64,000 nt of DNA from Dyadobacter sp. CY323 (lineage in GTDB: Bacteria > Bacteroidota > Bacteroidia > Cytophagales > Spirosomataceae). This document shows positions 17,144 through 25,947 of the stretch, one piece after another. Numbering within the stretch: the first letter of the stretch is position 1; each line of letters opens with the position of its first letter. The stretch is taken from positions 1 through 64,000 of the forward strand of contig NZ_JAJUXH010000019.1 in the NCBI RefSeq assembly GCF_021390245.1, read 5' to 3'. The notes below the pieces were generated by a model that worked only from the letters and a program-made list of their open reading frames with translations, made no database searches and was not told the origin of the DNA. Both the position numbers and the translations under genes were made by a program.

Positions 17144-18916
17144 CTATGCTTCTTCTGAAAGGGACATTTTCTTGTAAAGCCGGGTTTTCGCGCGCCTCAC
17201 ACTGGCAGGATCGATGTTGAGCAGCGAGGCAATTTCTTTGGTAGAAAGATTGATATGGAAATAGGCATAAATGCGTATTTCATTTTTGGTAAGGTTCGGA
17301 TGTTTCACCCGCAGCTCTTCAAAAAAGCGGGGATGGACTTGTTCAAAATGCAGCTTGAACTTCTCCCAGTCGGCGTCCAGGTAAAGGTCGCTTTTCAGGA
17401 TCGACTCAATGTTTTTCAAATTGCCGTGCTGGTTTTCCGGATACAACTCGTGTAACTCCTGTATTTGTCCCTTTAAGCCGGACAACAATTTGTTTTTCTG
17501 TACAATGTACATCGTAGTCGATGCCAACTCGCGTTGGTTTGTGTCCAGTCGCTGCTGCAGGATTTCGTTTACTGTTTTTTCGTGCCGGATCTCCGCATTG
17601 ATCTTCTGATTTTCGAGTTCAGTCAGTTTTTGGGTCAGTGATAATTCGCGCAGGTCGAATTCAAGCTGCCGGGCTTCCATTTCTTTTGCTTTCAATCCGG
17701 TCTGGATCAGTCGGGTACGTGCTACAAGCGCAATTGAAAATCCGAGGGATTGGGCCACACCAGCCAGATACGGTAAAAACGCATTGTTTGTTTCATGCAC
17801 GCGCGCCAGCACATGGAAAATGGGAGTAGCGACCATGAAAATCAACGGAAGCATGTTTGCAAACAAAAAAGGACTCGCTGCGCGGAGTTTCTGACGGTAC
17901 GCGACAATGCAGGTACAGGACATGGTCACGAAGATGAAAAGCGCAGAAATGTTTTCATAAAACGACGTGTAATACTCAAGACAGAAAAACAGACTGCTGG
18001 TAACCATAATGCAGATGGTCGCCGACAAGTAAAAGATCAGCCCGTATTTCAGGGTGAGATCCAGCTTCGGAAGCGTCTTGGCGGTATCGAAAAACGATCG
18101 GGTGAACTGCGCAAAACCAAACATAATGCACAGAATGCCGAAATGCATCAGCAGATAGTTCAGGTCATAATAAGCTGTTAACCCGTCTGGAGTGATCAGG
18201 AATGAGAAGAGCGGACAATGGAAGAAAACAGAAAGGAAATGCCGGTACGAAGCAATGTAGATCATTCCGCCCAGCTGGGCGATCAGATAATATAGGATCG
18301 TCTTGTCCCGAAAGCTGAAATAGATGTATAAATTATTCAGGAAGAACAGAAACAGCACCGTAGTCGCAACCGTCCATGCCAGCCAGATATTTTGTTCCAA
18401 TTCCTGCGCATATTCCTTTTTTTTGAGAAAAAGCGTAGGTTTAAAGGCGGAGTCCATGTCGTTGGATGACGAAATGTCCACCTTAATGTAAATGGTACTT
18501 TTCTTTTTTGCTTCCAGCACGCACGGCATTATGCCCTGCAATCGCCGGTCATACCTGGATTTTGTAAGAATGCCCGCCCGCCGGGAAACCCATTTGCCAG
18601 TATCACGGTCGATATAATACAGGATGTTGTCGAGATTGGGCTGTACCCGGACATCGTAGGCCCGGGGATATCGGGAGGGATTGTCGATAGTGATTTTCAC
18701 CCAGTAAGCCGGCGCTTTTCCGGGCCGGATCAAGTCATTCTCTCTAAACGGTAGTTGAGGATTTGCGAGTAACTGATTGAACGTGTACCCGTTGTCCGGC
18801 AGAAGTTCATATTGATCAATGTTAAACGTTGCACTGTCGCTCAACGTAAACACAGGCTGGCCCGAAAGGACAACCGGCAACAGGATGCCGACAAGGAGGT
18901 AAAGTAACCGGGTCAA
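17144..18916 (-). CDS. 7TM-DISM receptor with C-terminal LuxR-type HTH
   Basis: A 590-residue sensor-regulator. Order: signal peptide (about 1-19), periplasmic 7TMR-DISMED2-like beta domain (about 25-160), seven membrane helices (about 175-400), coiled coil (about 405-500) and a helix-turn-helix at about 535-585 (NEIRIYAYFHINLSTKEIAS then LNIDPASVRRAKTRLYKKM). Such proteins occur in Bacteroidota, where the HTH replaces the usual kinase or cyclase output. The start is TTG at 18916; the next in-frame Met would lose the signal peptide and the sensor domain, so TTG is preferred. A membrane-bound transcription factor role is inferred. Confidence 0.88.
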   Translation of the reverse strand: MTRLLYLLVGILLPVVLSGQPVFTLSDSATFNIDQYELLPDNGYTFNQLLANPQLPFRENDLIRPGKAPAYWVKITIDNPSRYPRAYDVRVQPNLDNILYYIDRDTGKWVSRRAGILTKSRYDRRLQGIMPCVLEAKKKSTIYIKVDISSSNDMDSAFKPTLFLKKKEYAQELEQNIWLAWTVATTVLFLFFLNNLYIYFSFRDKTILYYLIAQLGGMIYIASYRHFLSVFFHCPLFSFLITPDGLTAYYDLNYLLMHFGILCIMFGFAQFTRSFFDTAKTLPKLDLTLKYGLIFYLSATICIMVTSSLFFCLEYYTSFYENISALFIFVTMSCTCIVAYRQKLRAASPFLFANMLPLIFMVATPIFHVLARVHETNNAFLPYLAGVAQSLGFSIALVARTRLIQTGLKAKEMEARQLEFDLRELSLTQKLTELENQKINAEIRHEKTVNEILQQRLDTNQRELASTTMYIVQKNKLLSGLKGQIQELHELYPENQHGNLKNIESILKSDLYLDADWEKFKLHFEQVHPRFFEELRVKHPNLTKNEIRIYAYFHINLSTKEIASLLNIDPASVRRAKTRLYKKMSLSEEA

Positions 18917-19019
18917 GGGAGGATTTGATGAGTGGTATGTCTGGAATGCAAATATAACTTAGCAAATGAATGTATTACTGAATGAATAAATTATTGAATA
19001 AGCGAATGGATGTAAAAAA

Positions 19020-20009
19020 ATGAAATACTGCCTTTTGAGTCTGCTTATCGTCTCCGGTTTTGTCGCACAGTCGCAGGTCTTGCGAAAAAGGACTACCATG
19101 CTCATGGGCGGGAGGTTTGACATTACGATCGTTGCGCAGGATTCGGCGGCGGCGGAAATGAACATCGATGCGGTCATTACTGAAATCACCCGGATCGAAA
19201 ATCTGATTTCTGACTGGAAGCCCAGCTCACAGGTTTCGGAGGTGAATGCAAATGCAGGGATTCGGCCGGTGCGGGTGGACCCGGAAGTGTTTGAACTCGC
19301 AGAAAGGGCGGTTGCATTATCGAAACTGACCAATGGAGCTTTTGATATCAGTTTCGCAGCCATGGACCGGATCTGGAAATTCGATGGGTCGATGACTAAA
19401 ATGCCGACTGCCGGGGCCATTCGGAAATCGGTTGAAAAGGTTGGTTATCAGAACATTATTCTCGATAAGAAGCATTTTACCATTTTTCTCAAAGTGAAAG
19501 GAATGAAAATCGGTTTTGGGGCTTTGGGAGAAGGTTATGCGACTGATAAATGCCGTGATATGATGTTAAAAAAAGGGATAAAAGCCGGCATTGTGAATGG
19601 GTCCGGGGATATGAGTGCCTGGGGAAAGCAGCCCGACGGCAGCGAATGGGTGATCGGCATTACCGATCCGAAGCGGCAGGGAGAGTTGTTTGCAGTAGTG
19701 CCGCTCCGCCAGGGTGCCGTGGTTACTTCGGGGAGTTATGAAAAATTTGTGGTTTTTAACGGAAAACGCTATTCGCACATCATCAATCCTGCCACCGGCT
19801 ATCCCGCCACCGGACTTACCAGCGTAACCGTTTTTGGCCCCAGCGCGGAAAAAGCCAATGGTTTCAGTACATCATTGATGGTAATGGGAAAGCAGGCCGG
19901 ACTCAAACTGATCAACGGTTTTCCCGAATTCAGCTGCATGATGATTACCGACGATGGTAAGATTTTTACTTCAAATAACCTCAACATTTCGGACTTCAAA
20001 CCTCAGTAA
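19020..20009 (+). CDS. apbE: FAD:protein FMN transferase ApbE
   Basis: A 329-residue exported ApbE protein. It attaches FMN from FAD to a Thr/Ser of extracytoplasmic proteins bearing an (S/T)GA(S/T) motif. Visible features: signal peptide about 1-19, LMGGRFDITIVAQD, IENLISDWKPSSQVSEVN, GFGALGEGYATDK, GIVNGSGDMSAWG, and the metal-binding HIINPATGYPATG. It is convergent with the PepSY reductase gene, their ends overlapping by 7 bp. A DUF2271 protein with a matching TGAS motif is encoded at 22217-22705, and is its best local substrate candidate. Confidence 0.95.
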   Translation: MKYCLLSLLIVSGFVAQSQVLRKRTTMLMGGRFDITIVAQDSAAAEMNIDAVITEITRIENLISDWKPSSQVSEVNANAGIRPVRVDPEVFELAERAVALSKLTNGAFDISFAAMDRIWKFDGSMTKMPTAGAIRKSVEKVGYQNIILDKKHFTIFLKVKGMKIGFGALGEGYATDKCRDMMLKKGIKAGIVNGSGDMSAWGKQPDGSEWVIGITDPKRQGELFAVVPLRQGAVVTSGSYEKFVVFNGKRYSHIINPATGYPATGLTSVTVFGPSAEKANGFSTSLMVMGKQAGLKLINGFPEFSCMMITDDGKIFTSNNLNISDFKPQ

Positions 20010-22198
20010 CAATCCATTAACACCTGGCTGTGCGACTGATAAAAGCTGACGCTTTTGCCGAGATGCTTCTGGCAAATGTCTTCCAATAATGCTACCACAT
20101 GATTTTGCATGGAAAGTGACCCGCAAAGCATGATCACGCCATTATTTGCCAGTGTATCGGCTACCAAAACTTCATCGCGCGCCAATAAGTCCCTCACATA
20201 TTGCTTTTCACCTTCGCGGGAATACGCAACATGCAGGCTGCTCAATTTCTTGTCCGAAAGATTTTTCTCAATCGCTGTTTTATAAAGCGAAAAGGAAGTC
20301 TGATCACGAAAACCGCAGTATAACCGGCATTTTGCATGTGAACTTTGCTGATCGATCATCCCTAAAAACGGCGCAATGCCTGTCCCGTTCGAGATCATGA
20401 TCACGGAAGTTGCTTTTTTAGGAAAATGAAAATGCTCGTTGCCGACAATGCGCGCGCTGATGCCGTTTCCTGGATTCAGCCGATAAAGAAAATCCGAACC
20501 GAGCCCGCGCTCGTGCAACTTCACGCTCAGCTGAATGTCATTTCCAATCCTCCCAATGGAGTAAAGCCGCTCCCGATGATCGTTCGCGGGATAGATCGCC
20601 AGCAGATCGCCGGAAGTGAAAGCCGTTTGCCGTTTCGGTCTTAAATGGATCAGAAACGACTCGCCCGAAGTCGCAACAGCCGTTTTATGTACCACAATGA
20701 GCTCCTGCAGAACTTCTGGCCGGGTAGTCAGCGGGCTGGATGAAACCGCCAGTTCCACACCCGCCTGCTGAGACCAGCTTGCCGCCCATTGACTGAATTC
20801 ATCCGGAGATTTGTCATTAATCGTGTGTATTTCAAGGGTAGGAATGGCCCAATCCTGTCTGGCAAACAGATTGTCAACCTCGAAAGCGAATTTGCAAAAG
20901 TCGGGATAACCATGTGAACCGAAGCCTACTACCGAGAAACGGACAGGATTAGGTTGTTTATGTTTTTCTAAATTTTTGGCAAAATGAGCCGCATTGGTCG
21001 GTGGATTTCCCAACCCATAAGTGGCGGCCATCACAATGATGTCCGATGCTTTCGGAAAAACCGTATAATTGTTCAGTTCAGTAACAAAAGCCGATTTTCC
21101 GCCCGCGATCAGTTGCTTGTGAATCGCATTGGCAAAACCGAACGTACTGCCGTTTTCAGAACCTACGAGAATGATAAATTCGCTTTCATTGGCCGTATAC
21201 TTGTTTTTCACCCGGTTAGCCCTGCGTTTGAACGTCATCGCAAAACCGGAATAAATGAAGAAAAGGATGTTTCCGGATGCGATTGTGAGGATAATGGCCC
21301 ATATCGCATTCGTCCGGCCGGTGTGTAAATCCAGGTTCAGTTCCGTGAGCAATGCGGCAGTAGGATACTTTACTTCCGTTAAAACATCCCCGGTAATCTG
21401 GTTGACCGTTACTTCCCGGTCGTTCAATTTCAGTGTGTAGTAATCTTCCGGATCTTCCGAAAAAGGAAATTCGACGGTTTGGACCTGGGATAATTCTATC
21501 TTTTTGAAAATATCAAAATCAGCGGGATTTCTGACTGGTCCCGATTTGATCGCATCAAAATCAACTTCGGCGGATACTTTCGGAGATTCTATTAAACCAA
21601 AACGCGCGAGTGATAAATACGTCCCGCTCAATGCGATAATGAAAATGGGGATCAGCGACAACCTTCCCAAAACCACGTGGTAATACTGCGAAAAGTTATC
21701 CCTCACAATGCGTGTGAAAAACCGTTTCAGGCCGCGCTGGCGCTGAATGATCAGCATGGTGCCGGAAACAGTGATCAGCAGTAATAGAAAAGCGGTCAGG
21801 CCGATTAAAAAACGACCGGTTTCATGAATAAAAAGCGAGCGGTGTAAGGCGGTTACCCATTCAAAAAAGTCATTTTTAGGTGCTGGATAGCCCAGGATTC
21901 TTCCTGTTCGGGGATCCATGTAAGCATCCAGTTTTTTGCCCTCGGCGTCGGCGCCTTTAATCTGAACAAACTGGTTTTTGTCAACCGTAAGCTCGCTGAT
22001 TTCGGGATAGAGCTTTCTTAAAACCGGGAGTGATTGTGCAAGTGTTGTTTTATTAAAATTCTCAGAACGGTAGGGTTGGACTTTTTCGGATAATGGCTGA
22101 AACGCCAGGATGATACCGGTTACAGAGGCGAGGGTCAGTAAAAGAAAAGAAGATACAGCCAGCGCGAGATGGCTGTATCTCCATATTGAAATGGTCAT
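20003..22198 (-). CDS. PepSY membrane protein fused to a flavodoxin/NADPH reductase
   Basis: A 731-residue fusion. The first ~330 residues form a PepSY-TM module with about four helices and two periplasmic PepSY segments, including HRSLFIHETGRFLIGLTAFL and LHTGRTNAIWAI with histidines suited to heme binding. Residues about 345-490 are flavodoxin-like (ILVGSENGSTFGFANAIH is the FMN-binding loop). The rest is a CysJ-like FAD/NADPH domain (LYSIGRI, MISNGTGIAPFLGMI, LYCGFRD). It should carry electrons from cytosolic NAD(P)H across the inner membrane. Related proteins occur with iron uptake. The stop overlaps the apbE stop; DUF2271 and ankyrin genes lie immediately upstream in the same direction. 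Confidence 0.92.
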   Translation of the reverse strand: MTISIWRYSHLALAVSSFLLLTLASVTGIILAFQPLSEKVQPYRSENFNKTTLAQSLPVLRKLYPEISELTVDKNQFVQIKGADAEGKKLDAYMDPRTGRILGYPAPKNDFFEWVTALHRSLFIHETGRFLIGLTAFLLLLITVSGTMLIIQRQRGLKRFFTRIVRDNFSQYYHVVLGRLSLIPIFIIALSGTYLSLARFGLIESPKVSAEVDFDAIKSGPVRNPADFDIFKKIELSQVQTVEFPFSEDPEDYYTLKLNDREVTVNQITGDVLTEVKYPTAALLTELNLDLHTGRTNAIWAIILTIASGNILFFIYSGFAMTFKRRANRVKNKYTANESEFIILVGSENGSTFGFANAIHKQLIAGGKSAFVTELNNYTVFPKASDIIVMAATYGLGNPPTNAAHFAKNLEKHKQPNPVRFSVVGFGSHGYPDFCKFAFEVDNLFARQDWAIPTLEIHTINDKSPDEFSQWAASWSQQAGVELAVSSSPLTTRPEVLQELIVVHKTAVATSGESFLIHLRPKRQTAFTSGDLLAIYPANDHRERLYSIGRIGNDIQLSVKLHERGLGSDFLYRLNPGNGISARIVGNEHFHFPKKATSVIMISNGTGIAPFLGMIDQQSSHAKCRLYCGFRDQTSFSLYKTAIEKNLSDKKLSSLHVAYSREGEKQYVRDLLARDEVLVADTLANNGVIMLCGSLSMQNHVVALLEDICQKHLGKSVSFYQSHSQVLMDCY

Positions 22199-22216
22199 AA
22201 TGAGCTACTCAGTGCA

Positions 22217-22705
22217 TTAATTAGGGCTGAACCGGACGTAGCGGATGTACCCGGTACCCTCGCTTTTCGCGGAAAGCCCCTCAGTCGTCAATGGGATTTC
22301 CAGATCTTTTACATGGTATGCTTTATCCTCCACTGCACTTTCAAACCGGATCTTATAGCCCGCATTGATCTTGGCATTGTCGATTTCCAGCACGTTCACA
22401 CTGCGATCGCCACCCGTTACCGATGCCCCGGTGATCGCGCTGATGTTGGCTTTTTGCCTGGATTGAAACTTATGCCATTCTTTCATGCTGTTATACCACT
22501 TTTTATCCGGACCGAGCACGTATAAGGTCTTTTCGTACGCACCCTTTGCATTAATGAGCGAGATCACCACGTACGCGCCTTCACCCATGTAATTTGTCAT
22601 CTGGATCATGCATTTGTATTTTGAAGTACTTTGTGCAGATGTGGTAGCCGGACGAAAAAACGTCAATGCGAGTAACAGGAGTGCGGATTTGAATATATTG
22701 GACAT
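22217..22705 (-). CDS. DUF2271 protein with a candidate FMN-attachment motif
   Basis: A 162-residue exported protein: signal peptide about 1-25, then a compact beta domain typical of DUF2271. Residues 91-98 read ITGASVTG; TGAS matches the (S/T)GA(S/T) flavinylation motif that ApbE recognises in NqrC/RnfG-type proteins, with Ser95 as the predicted acceptor. It lies 18 bp upstream of the PepSY reductase gene and 5 bp downstream of the ankyrin gene, all on one strand. I infer that it is a periplasmic flavoprotein accepting electrons from the PepSY reductase. Confidence 0.85.
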   Translation of the reverse strand: MSNIFKSALLLLALTFFRPATTSAQSTSKYKCMIQMTNYMGEGAYVVISLINAKGAYEKTLYVLGPDKKWYNSMKEWHKFQSRQKANISAITGASVTGGDRSVNVLEIDNAKINAGYKIRFESAVEDKAYHVKDLEIPLTTEGLSAKSEGTGYIRYVRFSPN

Positions 22706-22710
22706 GAAAT

Positions 22711-24183
22711 CTATTTCAGGAAATTAACAGTTACATTATTCTTCGAAAGCGTCTCATTTTCACCGGCCAGGTCAAACGCAGTCTCATTAAAGTTGGTCTC
22801 AATCTCTTTTTTCGCGCCGATTGAAAGCAGGTATTTCAGCATTGCATCGTCTTTGGAGACCATCGCAGCTTTGTGTAAAGCAGTAATGCCTTCGCTGTTT
22901 TTTGCATTCACATCGATTTTGTATGCTTCCAGACGTTTCACCAGTGCCAGGTCGTTTTTCGCGACTGCCACATGATATAATGTGTTGCCATTTTTTGCAG
23001 GTGCATCTATTTTGAAACCTTTTTCCTGCAACACTTTCACTTTTGGATCAAATTCGTTTGCCGTTCTCGGATTGTAGGATTGTGCCAGATAGAAAGCCAG
23101 ATTATCGCCATTTTTGTCGGTTGTGTTGATGTTGGCGCCCTTGTCGACCAGATATCCGATCACTTCGGGTGAATTTCCACGAACCGCCATCGCCAATGCG
23201 CTCACACCCTTCGAGTTACCCTGATTGATATCTTTCACTTTCGGAAGCAAAAGGTCCAGTGTCGCCGTTTCCCGGTTGCTGGCAGCTGCATTCATGAATA
23301 CCGTATTTCCATCTTCATCGGCCTTGTTTACATCGACGCCTTTGCTCAGAAAATACTTAATGATCTCTTCCTGTTTTGGTTTACGGACAATGGAATGCAA
23401 TGCGTTTTCGCCGTTTTTACCGATTACGGTCGGTTTCAGGTTTACACTTTCCAGATATTGATACACTTCAATGGGATTAGCCCCGCCGCGCGATCCTTGC
23501 GCTGCCATTAATATCGCATTTGAATTCGCAGGAACTCCTTTTGCCAGCAGCGTTTTCAGTACATCGATCTTCCCCGCCCGCGCCGCATAGCTGAACGCAT
23601 TGTTTCCGGCGGCATCCGTGCTTTTCAGGTCGAGGCCTTTTGAGATAAAATAATTGGTCAATGCCAGATCCTTATCATTCGCAATCCCGATCAATAATGC
23701 ATTTGCACCATCGTTGTTGAGGTCTTTTTTAAGGTCGGCGCCGTGAGCCAGGCATATATCGTACACTTTGGTATTCTGCTGACCGCCACCCGCAGCAAAA
23801 TTGATCGGGGTTGCCCCGTGACCATCCACATAATTTCCTTTTGCTCCTTTTGCAACCAGCGACTCCATCAGCTCCACATTGCCCCTCATTGCCGCCCAGT
23901 GCAGGTAAATGCGGCCGTCATGCGTCGCTTTATCGACCGTGTTACCAGGTTGGGTTAAAAGATATTCAATCGTTGCATTGGGTGCACCGGCATTAATCGC
24001 CAGTACGACCGGATCAAACATGTTGTTGTTAAACTGAGAAGGGTTGCTGCCTTTTTCGATTTCGGCTTTTACCGCGGCAACATCCGGGGAGGTTTTCCAG
24101 AACGCCTGGTCCAGAAGCACGTTTTGCTGTGCCTGAGCAGAAATGGCAATGGATGCACAAATGGCAATCAGAAATTTTTTCAT
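22711..24183 (-). CDS. Exported ankyrin-repeat protein
   Basis: A 490-residue protein with signal peptide about 1-18 (AQA cleavage) and some twelve ankyrin repeats over the rest, for example DGRIYLHWAAMRGNVELMES, NGNTLYHVAVAKNDLALVKR and EGITALHKAAMVSKDDAMLK. It is the first gene of an operon with DUF2271 and the PepSY reductase (5 bp then 18 bp gaps). The repeats suggest a periplasmic scaffold that holds partners together, perhaps the flavoprotein. The catalytic function is not evident. A promoter is expected in 24184-24401, the region shared with the divergent ABC operon. Confidence 0.9.
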   Translation of the reverse strand: MKKFLIAICASIAISAQAQQNVLLDQAFWKTSPDVAAVKAEIEKGSNPSQFNNNMFDPVVLAINAGAPNATIEYLLTQPGNTVDKATHDGRIYLHWAAMRGNVELMESLVAKGAKGNYVDGHGATPINFAAGGGQQNTKVYDICLAHGADLKKDLNNDGANALLIGIANDKDLALTNYFISKGLDLKSTDAAGNNAFSYAARAGKIDVLKTLLAKGVPANSNAILMAAQGSRGGANPIEVYQYLESVNLKPTVIGKNGENALHSIVRKPKQEEIIKYFLSKGVDVNKADEDGNTVFMNAAASNRETATLDLLLPKVKDINQGNSKGVSALAMAVRGNSPEVIGYLVDKGANINTTDKNGDNLAFYLAQSYNPRTANEFDPKVKVLQEKGFKIDAPAKNGNTLYHVAVAKNDLALVKRLEAYKIDVNAKNSEGITALHKAAMVSKDDAMLKYLLSIGAKKEIETNFNETAFDLAGENETLSKNNVTVNFLK

Positions 24184-24401
24184 ATGAACGAGGATATTTG
24201 AATTCGTTGGTTTTACCCGATGAGGTGCGCAAAGTTAATTGATAACCAGTCTAAATAATATCAAATCTGCATTTTGATCGATTTTTTCCTGCAATTCAGG
24301 ACAAGGAGCTGGTTTGCAGACTGTTTCATGCATTTGGCAGAATTTAACTTTCGTGTAAGTCGGCCGCGGGTAAATTTACAATCATACTAACAGATGAACC
24401 C

Positions 24402-25121
24402 GTGTACGTACTGCAGACAAATCGTTTAACGCATCAATTCGGTCGGACCGGTCCGGTTCTGAATGGACTTGACCTGGTGGTCCCGGAAAGTAGTATCTAT
24501 GGTTTTCTGGGTCCGAACGGTGCCGGGAAAACGACTACCTTGCGCCTTATTTTAGGGTTGATCAAACGGCAATCCGGCGACATTCACCTGTTCGGGAAAC
24601 CTTTGGATCAGGACCGGGTAGCGATCCTCCGGCAAGTCGGCTCGCTGATCGACAGTCCCTCGTTTTATGGACATCTTACTGCTGCTGAAAATCTAACAGT
24701 GTTTCAAAAAGTGTATCAGTGCCCTAAAAACCGAATTTATGAGGTACTGGAGCTGGTTGGCTTATCGCAAACCGGCAACAAAAAAGCCAGACGTTTTTCT
24801 CTGGGTATGAAGCAGAGACTGGGGATCGCAGTCGCGATGTTACATAATCCCGCATTGCTGATCCTCGACGAACCTACAAACGGACTCGATCCAAATGGGA
24901 TGATCGAGATCAGGGAACTGCTCAAAAAGATCAACCGGGAGCAAGGCATTTCGATCCTGGTTTCCAGCCATTTGCTTTCGGAAATTGAAAAGCTGGTCAC
25001 TCATATCGGGATCATCAATCACGGACGTCTGGTTTTTCAGGGGACGCTTGGAGAGTTGATGCACGATCAGGAACAAAGCCTGGAAACCATTTTCATAGAT
25101 CTTATCACTAAAAAGCTATGA
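24402..25121 (+). CDS. ABC exporter ATP-binding protein (bacitracin/lantibiotic-protection type)
   Basis: A 239-residue ATPase. Walker A GPNGAGKT at 37-44, signature FSLGMKQRL at 132-140, Walker B LLILDEP at 152-158, H-loop His190. The sequence resembles the BcrA/MutF/EpiF group that exports or gives protection from peptide antibiotics. The start is GTG at 24402; a nearby ATG at 24394 is out of frame. It overlaps the permease gene by 4 bp. The next two genes are a LytS kinase and a LytTR regulator, so the operon probably senses and answers an envelope-acting compound. Confidence 0.92.
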   Translation: MYVLQTNRLTHQFGRTGPVLNGLDLVVPESSIYGFLGPNGAGKTTTLRLILGLIKRQSGDIHLFGKPLDQDRVAILRQVGSLIDSPSFYGHLTAAENLTVFQKVYQCPKNRIYEVLELVGLSQTGNKKARRFSLGMKQRLGIAVAMLHNPALLILDEPTNGLDPNGMIEIRELLKKINREQGISILVSSHLLSEIEKLVTHIGIINHGRLVFQGTLGELMHDQEQSLETIFIDLITKKL

Positions 25122-25888
25122 TGATCGTAAACAGTTTTCAAAGTGAATGGCTCAAAAGAAGGCACAGTGCTGCTTCGTGGCTCACGCTGATCGGCGCCCT
25201 TTTTATTCCGGCGATTGTTTTGACCAAAAGAATTTCGGATTACGGGACATTGAGCCAAAGTAATTCGTCCGGTAAGATCTGGAACCAGGTTTATGGCCAA
25301 TGCTGGCAGTATATGTCGGTGTTTTTGCTGCCGATGGGCATTATCCTGACAGCCAGTCTTTTGGCTCAGATCGAATTTGGTAACAATGCCTGGAAGCAGG
25401 TACACACGACGCCACAGAGCCACACAACACTTTTTTTGGCCAAATTCGCAGTGGCGATTACCATGTTATTTCAGTTTTTTCTGATCTTCAATGCAGGTAT
25501 AATCCTGACGGGTATTCTACCTGCATTACTGTTCCGGGACGTTCCATTTCCGCAACAGGATTTTCCTTTTCTGGGATTTTTAACCGGCAACGCGAAGTTC
25601 TTTCTCTATGCCTTGCCCATCCTTTCGCTGCAATACCTGCTTAGCATTCACATCCGGAATTTCATGGTCCCGATCGGCATCGGTTTTGCACTCGTGGTGG
25701 CCTCCTTGATCGCCGTTTCCTGGAAATACGGTTATTTTCTTCCCTATACTTACTGTTCGAAACAATTTTTAATCAACGATAACCGGATCGATCCGGACGT
25801 AAATATTTATTATTGGTCGGCCGGATACTTTATCCTGTTTACTGCGCTCAATTATTTCCTTTTTATAAATAAAAAAAGCAGAGGTTAG
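25118..25888 (+). CDS. ABC-2 type permease
   Basis: A 256-residue membrane protein with about six helices (about 20-40, 62-84, 108-133, 160-178, 185-205, 230-250), the usual size for the MutE/MutG/EpiG-like permease of lantibiotic-protection exporters. The early sequence FQSEWLKRRHSAASWLT is typical of this class. It overlaps the ATPase gene by 4 bp (ATGA), so the two subunits are translationally coupled. The kinase gene follows after 59 bp. Confidence 0.88.
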   Translation: MMIVNSFQSEWLKRRHSAASWLTLIGALFIPAIVLTKRISDYGTLSQSNSSGKIWNQVYGQCWQYMSVFLLPMGIILTASLLAQIEFGNNAWKQVHTTPQSHTTLFLAKFAVAITMLFQFFLIFNAGIILTGILPALLFRDVPFPQQDFPFLGFLTGNAKFFLYALPILSLQYLLSIHIRNFMVPIGIGFALVVASLIAVSWKYGYFLPYTYCSKQFLINDNRIDPDVNIYYWSAGYFILFTALNYFLFINKKSRG

Positions 25889-25947
25889 GGTAATGGAAAT
25901 TGTTTTGTCTTTTAGATCCTGTTAACCTCGTTAAACTTAGTTGTCAA

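Noticed and set aside
25900..25947. TTG start for the LytS kinase
   Set aside because: The frame is open, but the extra 16 residues are not typical of the family and an ATG with a sensible N-terminus follows at 25948.
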